From Prinia subflava (taxonomy: Eukaryota; Chordata; Aves; Passeriformes; Cisticolidae), in NCBI RefSeq assembly GCF_021018805.1, contig NC_086251.1:41486767-41550766 (forward strand): a DNA stretch of 64,000 bases, read 5' to 3'. Below are positions 60,666 to 64,000 of the stretch, piece after piece. The stretch's first letter is position 1. Every line of letters starts with the position of its first letter. Position numbers and translations under genes: made by a program. The notes beneath the pieces were generated by a model. That model had not been told where the DNA came from and searched no databases. It worked only from the letters and a program-made list of their open reading frames with translations.

Positions 60666-61231
60666 ACTGAGGGGTCCCTCTTTGAGACCCACCCCACGCC
60701 CAGTTTTCGACAGCTGTCTTTAAGCTTTGAAAACCTGCATGGGAGCCTAGATTTCCACACATTAACCTTTGCTAAATCTTACAGTGCAAAATAAGACGCT
60801 TATAATTACTTCTGCTCACTCTGCAAGGGACTAGCGACTGGGCAGTGTGTCTGTTTTAGGCTGGGATATGCAGAGTTGGGGCCTCTGCTGTTGTTATTTT
60901 TACATTTTCCTGGACTGTTTTCATCTTACATCCTGTGGACGTAGTAAACAATCAACAACAATGAATCAACTGAATCGGTACATTTTTTAAGGCTATTCCC
61001 ACTGAGAGCCACTTGCACTTTCGTGACAGTTAAGAATCTGCCAAATATTAGCTTAGTTACCAGCAAGACATGCTCCTCCCTCCCTTCACCCCATACACAG
61101 ATTGTTTATCAAAATGTGCTGCCAAGAAAAATATCCCCGCTTTTGGCCTCCACCAGTGATTAATAACACTTGAGAACTGAACAAAACTTTACTGTGTTTT
61201 CCAAAAAATAAGGGAGGTGGGAAAGGGAGGA
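60666..61231. other. Intergenic, nothing recognised
   Basis: Ordinary DNA between the CpG islet and the AAAAG array. Confidence 0.6.
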
Positions 61232-61411
61232 AGAAAAAGAAAAAGAAAAGAAAAGAAAAGAAAAGAAAAGAAAAGAAAAGAAAAGAAAAGAAAAGAAAAG
61301 AAAAGAAAAGAAAAGAAAAGAAAAGAAAAGAAAAGAAAAGAAAAGAAAAGAAAAGAAAAGAAAAGAAAAGAAAAGAAAAGAAAAGAAAAGAAAAGAAAAG
61401 AAAAGAAAAGA
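61232..61411. repeat. (AAAAG)n array, ~35 copies
   Basis: This is a pentanucleotide microsatellite, imperfect for its first ~15 bp and then uniform. It is all-purine on the plus strand. The Lys/Glu/Arg and Phe/Ser/Leu frames across it are artefacts. Confidence 0.95.
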
Positions 61412-62402
61412 TACCCTGACACTATCTTAAGTTATTTCACTTGGCATAACCTCCTTTTCCTCTTTAACTAGGCCATCTGAAAAGACCAAACCCACTTTTT
61501 CTCCAAGACCATGTTACAAATGCTGATTAATATTGTTATTGAAAGAAGGATGATATGGACAGAGGAAAATGGTGAGAATAGAAGTAGGGGTGGGGGCAGT
61601 TTCTTTTATTAGCACATATCAAGATTAGCTAGGGGGAGAAACCAAGAGGAAAAAAAGATCGTTTACTTTTTTTACAAAGACTGTTGGTAAAATTCCTAAG
61701 GGAGACTAAGTGCCAAAATTAACTGTCTTGGTGTGTTACTTTTAGACACTACCGCCTGGGTGAATTAAGTCAAATCTTCAAGCAGCAGCCAAAGATAGCT
61801 GCAAGCTGAAAAAGAGGCTCTACATTTCCTTGGTTTTTTGGTGAAACTCACAAATTTGTGAAGATTGTCTTTGCTCCAGGGTTTTTTCATCTCTTCTTAA
61901 CACCCCCCCCCCCTCTCTTTTGCCTTCTGGGCTATTTTTACTATTTTATATTTGGCATTATAAATGTGTTTTGTAATGGGAAGGCAAGGTAAGAAACCAG
62001 CAATTGTTTAGAAAAAGAGGAAAGTAAAAATATGAGAATACATCCTCGCATACCATATCTATTTATGTGTATACATACATGTGAGAGTATCCATATCTAT
62101 GTAAGTAATATCAGGAATTTTTCATTACTCTGTTCTCCAAAAGGCATTATTTAGTAAAAGATAATAAACAGCTCTTGAACAGTAGGGTATAGACTAGTGG
62201 GATATGGAGTCGTGAAAACAGCTTACTGAAATTAATGATGCTGGATTGAACCAAACCTTCCTCCCTTTGGAATTAGTGCCAGACATAGTTTTCCTGAACC
62301 CTGTCCAACTGCCTGAGCGACAGACAATTTTCATTTTATTTGTGCTAAAGGCTTATGACTAGTGCTGGAAAATGAAGCCCTTACCCTTGATCTTAGTGCA
62401 GA

Positions 62403-62436
<34 letters not shown>

Positions 62437-63344
62437 AGAAAAAGCAGAACTGTGCCAATTTGTTTCCTCTGCCAATAGAAGTCCTTGTGCTCTGGGTAAT
62501 GCAAAACAATAAAAAGTTCACATGAAAACTCTCCACCGAAAGAAAACTGACCAACAGCCATAGATCTCTGCTACACTCATCAGTCAGTTTCTGAGATTCT
62601 CACAATGTCATCAAAATGCAGAGGGTAAGGGCAAAAAATAGTTACCAGCTAGCAATACTGTCTTATTTTTCTGTTTCACATCTCACTGCCACGTATTTGA
62701 TAATGACTGCTAAAAAATACTCCACTGTAAATAACCATCCTCTCCCTTCTGCTAACACCAATCCCCACATTCAGGTACTGGATGTAGATTTAGGGCTGTG
62801 CAGCCCCTGTTGTCTGAGCTAATTCTGTTTCTAAGGGATGAAATCCACATTTGACATACACACCCCGAGTTATAAACAGTGGCTACACCGTAGTGCTGTC
62901 AGCCAGTTAATCTCTGATTGCTTTTTCCTAGATTATTAATAAAATTAGAATCCCAAGCAGAAGGCGTTTGCTTTCATTGTACAGTCTGCACTTGTGACAT
63001 GGTACATGTGGAAAATTTTGAGTGCACTGCAGTGAATGGTCTGGGGGTTAGTTTTTAGCTTCCGCTAAGTACCTGGCAGGCTGCCATGCTGAAGGATTCT
63101 GGGAACTGAAAGGCTCCCAAGTACAAACTGCCAGCATTAAGCAGTCCTGACAGCTCTGCTCCTTCCACACTTGGCAGCAGTTCAAAGTGCTCTTTCATTT
63201 GAAAGGCTGGAAGGCTGCCATGTGCAATGCAGATTTGCTGTGCCTGCTCTCATAAGGAACTGATAAATGCCGTTGCTGTTGCCATGGGGACAGGAGGCTA
63301 TCAGAATGGCCTTGTGATCTGCAGCCTCTCAGCTCTGCAGGTTT
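61412..63344. other. Intergenic, nothing recognised
   Basis: AT-leaning DNA with a C-run near 61903-61911 and the A-rich run at 62405. No gene. Confidence 0.6.
62405..62443. repeat. A-rich run
   Basis: A19, G, A13, G, A5: a simple A-rich stretch with no other recognisable content. Confidence 0.9.
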
Positions 63345-63427
63345 GGGTTTGGGGGTTTTTTGGGTTTGGGGTTTTTTTTGTTGGGTTGGTTTTTTTCGTG
63401 TGTGTGGGGGGTTTGGTGTGGGGTTTT
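63345..63427 (+). repeat. G/T-rich low-complexity tract with G-quadruplex potential
   Basis: Positions 63345-63371 have the form G3-T3-G5-T6-G3-T3-G4, which meets the usual G-quadruplex rule (four runs of three or more G, loops of seven or less). Further G and T runs continue to 63427. Confidence 0.8.
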
Positions 63428-64000
63428 TTTCTCTCTGAGATGGTGAAATAAATGTTCTAGAGAAGGTTAACTCTTGAAGAACAGGAAGCGGTGATTTGAA
63501 AAGACGGTATGCCTCTGTTCATGGCTGCTCCAAAGTGCTGGGAACAAGATTAACACATACATGCCAACTGTCCCTATTCGGGAAGGACTGGTCTCAGGGT
63601 TGGTGGGTTTTTTTATGTGATTTTTTTTTTCTTTTTTTTGAAGGCCAGGAGGGTGGGAGGGAGGGAGAAAGTGAGAAGGAAAAACCTTCTCCCCTCTCAG
63701 TCCTTTCAGATTTCTCTTCTAGCTCAGGATCTCCCACCATAATTAAAAGGCCATCCTCTTTCTTCCCCTCACTAACCCCACACAGAGTTTTCAGATGCTG
63801 TGGAAATGAATTAATTTACCACTGGATGTTGTAGCATGCCCGATGCCTTTAGCTCTCATTAACATCAGTGGACAGCTAGCAGGATTAGACCCATTATGTG
63901 CACTCCACGTGTGATTAGTGTGAGTAAAAAGAATGAAGTGTGATACAAGACTGCATGTTTAAGGGCAATCTTAGTGATGATGCAAGTCCTGAGAGTGAAT
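63428..64000. other. Intergenic, nothing recognised
   Basis: It contains T runs and a short purine-rich GGGAGGGAGGGAG stretch near 63652-63667. No gene reaches the right edge. Confidence 0.6.

Noticed and set aside
61189..61471. Open frames rich in KRKEK and FLFFS
   Set aside because: They are translations of the AAAAG microsatellite.

Overview
The window looks like a piece of a bird chromosome, most probably from a passerine. The key evidence is a short retroposon at 42716-42863. Its head is a tRNA-Ile(AAT)-like sequence with intact A and B boxes, and its tail is the 3' end of a CR1 LINE. That architecture is described for TguSINE1, a SINE family known from passerines. CR1 3'-end fragments (11926-11982, 34944-34985), the low overall load of interspersed repeats and the vertebrate style of the single gene agree with this.

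One protein-coding gene can be supported. It is the intronless IRF2BPL (EAP1) gene on the minus strand, CDS 53168-55381, 737 codons. The N-terminal IRF2BP zinc finger and C-terminal RING finger are intact. Its 5' end lies in a strong CpG island (about 53500-56560). The first AATAAA on the coding strand (52441-52446) predicts a 3'UTR of about 740 nt. A second CpG cluster (about 57000-57360) and two inverted octamer motifs (56903, 56952) lie just upstream.

The remaining roughly 60 kb has no recognisable exon. About 52 kb lies 3' of the gene and about 8 kb lies 5' of it, which looks like the regulatory desert of a developmental or neuronal regulator. From left to right it holds: a pyrimidine-rich tract (1298-1760); an A48 run; a pair of RFX X-box motifs, one a perfect 18-bp palindrome (2564-2614); a MIR-like fossil (4130-4280) followed by a degenerate ~33-bp tandem array (4407-4912); more MIR-like fossils near 14.3, 15.7, 25.2 and 47 kb; CTCF-like sites at 20.8 and 34.8 kb; two CpG-rich islets with an X-box between them (29.56-30.45 kb); a pure 278-bp TTCCC array (38131-38408); a hairpin whose two arms each carry an octamer motif (40641-40694); the SINE; GC-rich DNA at 47.1-48.6 kb; and, upstream of the gene, a small CpG islet (60.5 kb), an AAAAG array (61232-61411) and a G-quadruplex-capable stretch (63345-63371).

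Most open frames in the window are chance frames in simple repeats or CpG-rich DNA. The largest is a 508-codon frame antisense to IRF2BPL. Functional claims for the noncoding elements rest on motif recognition by eye and are tentative.
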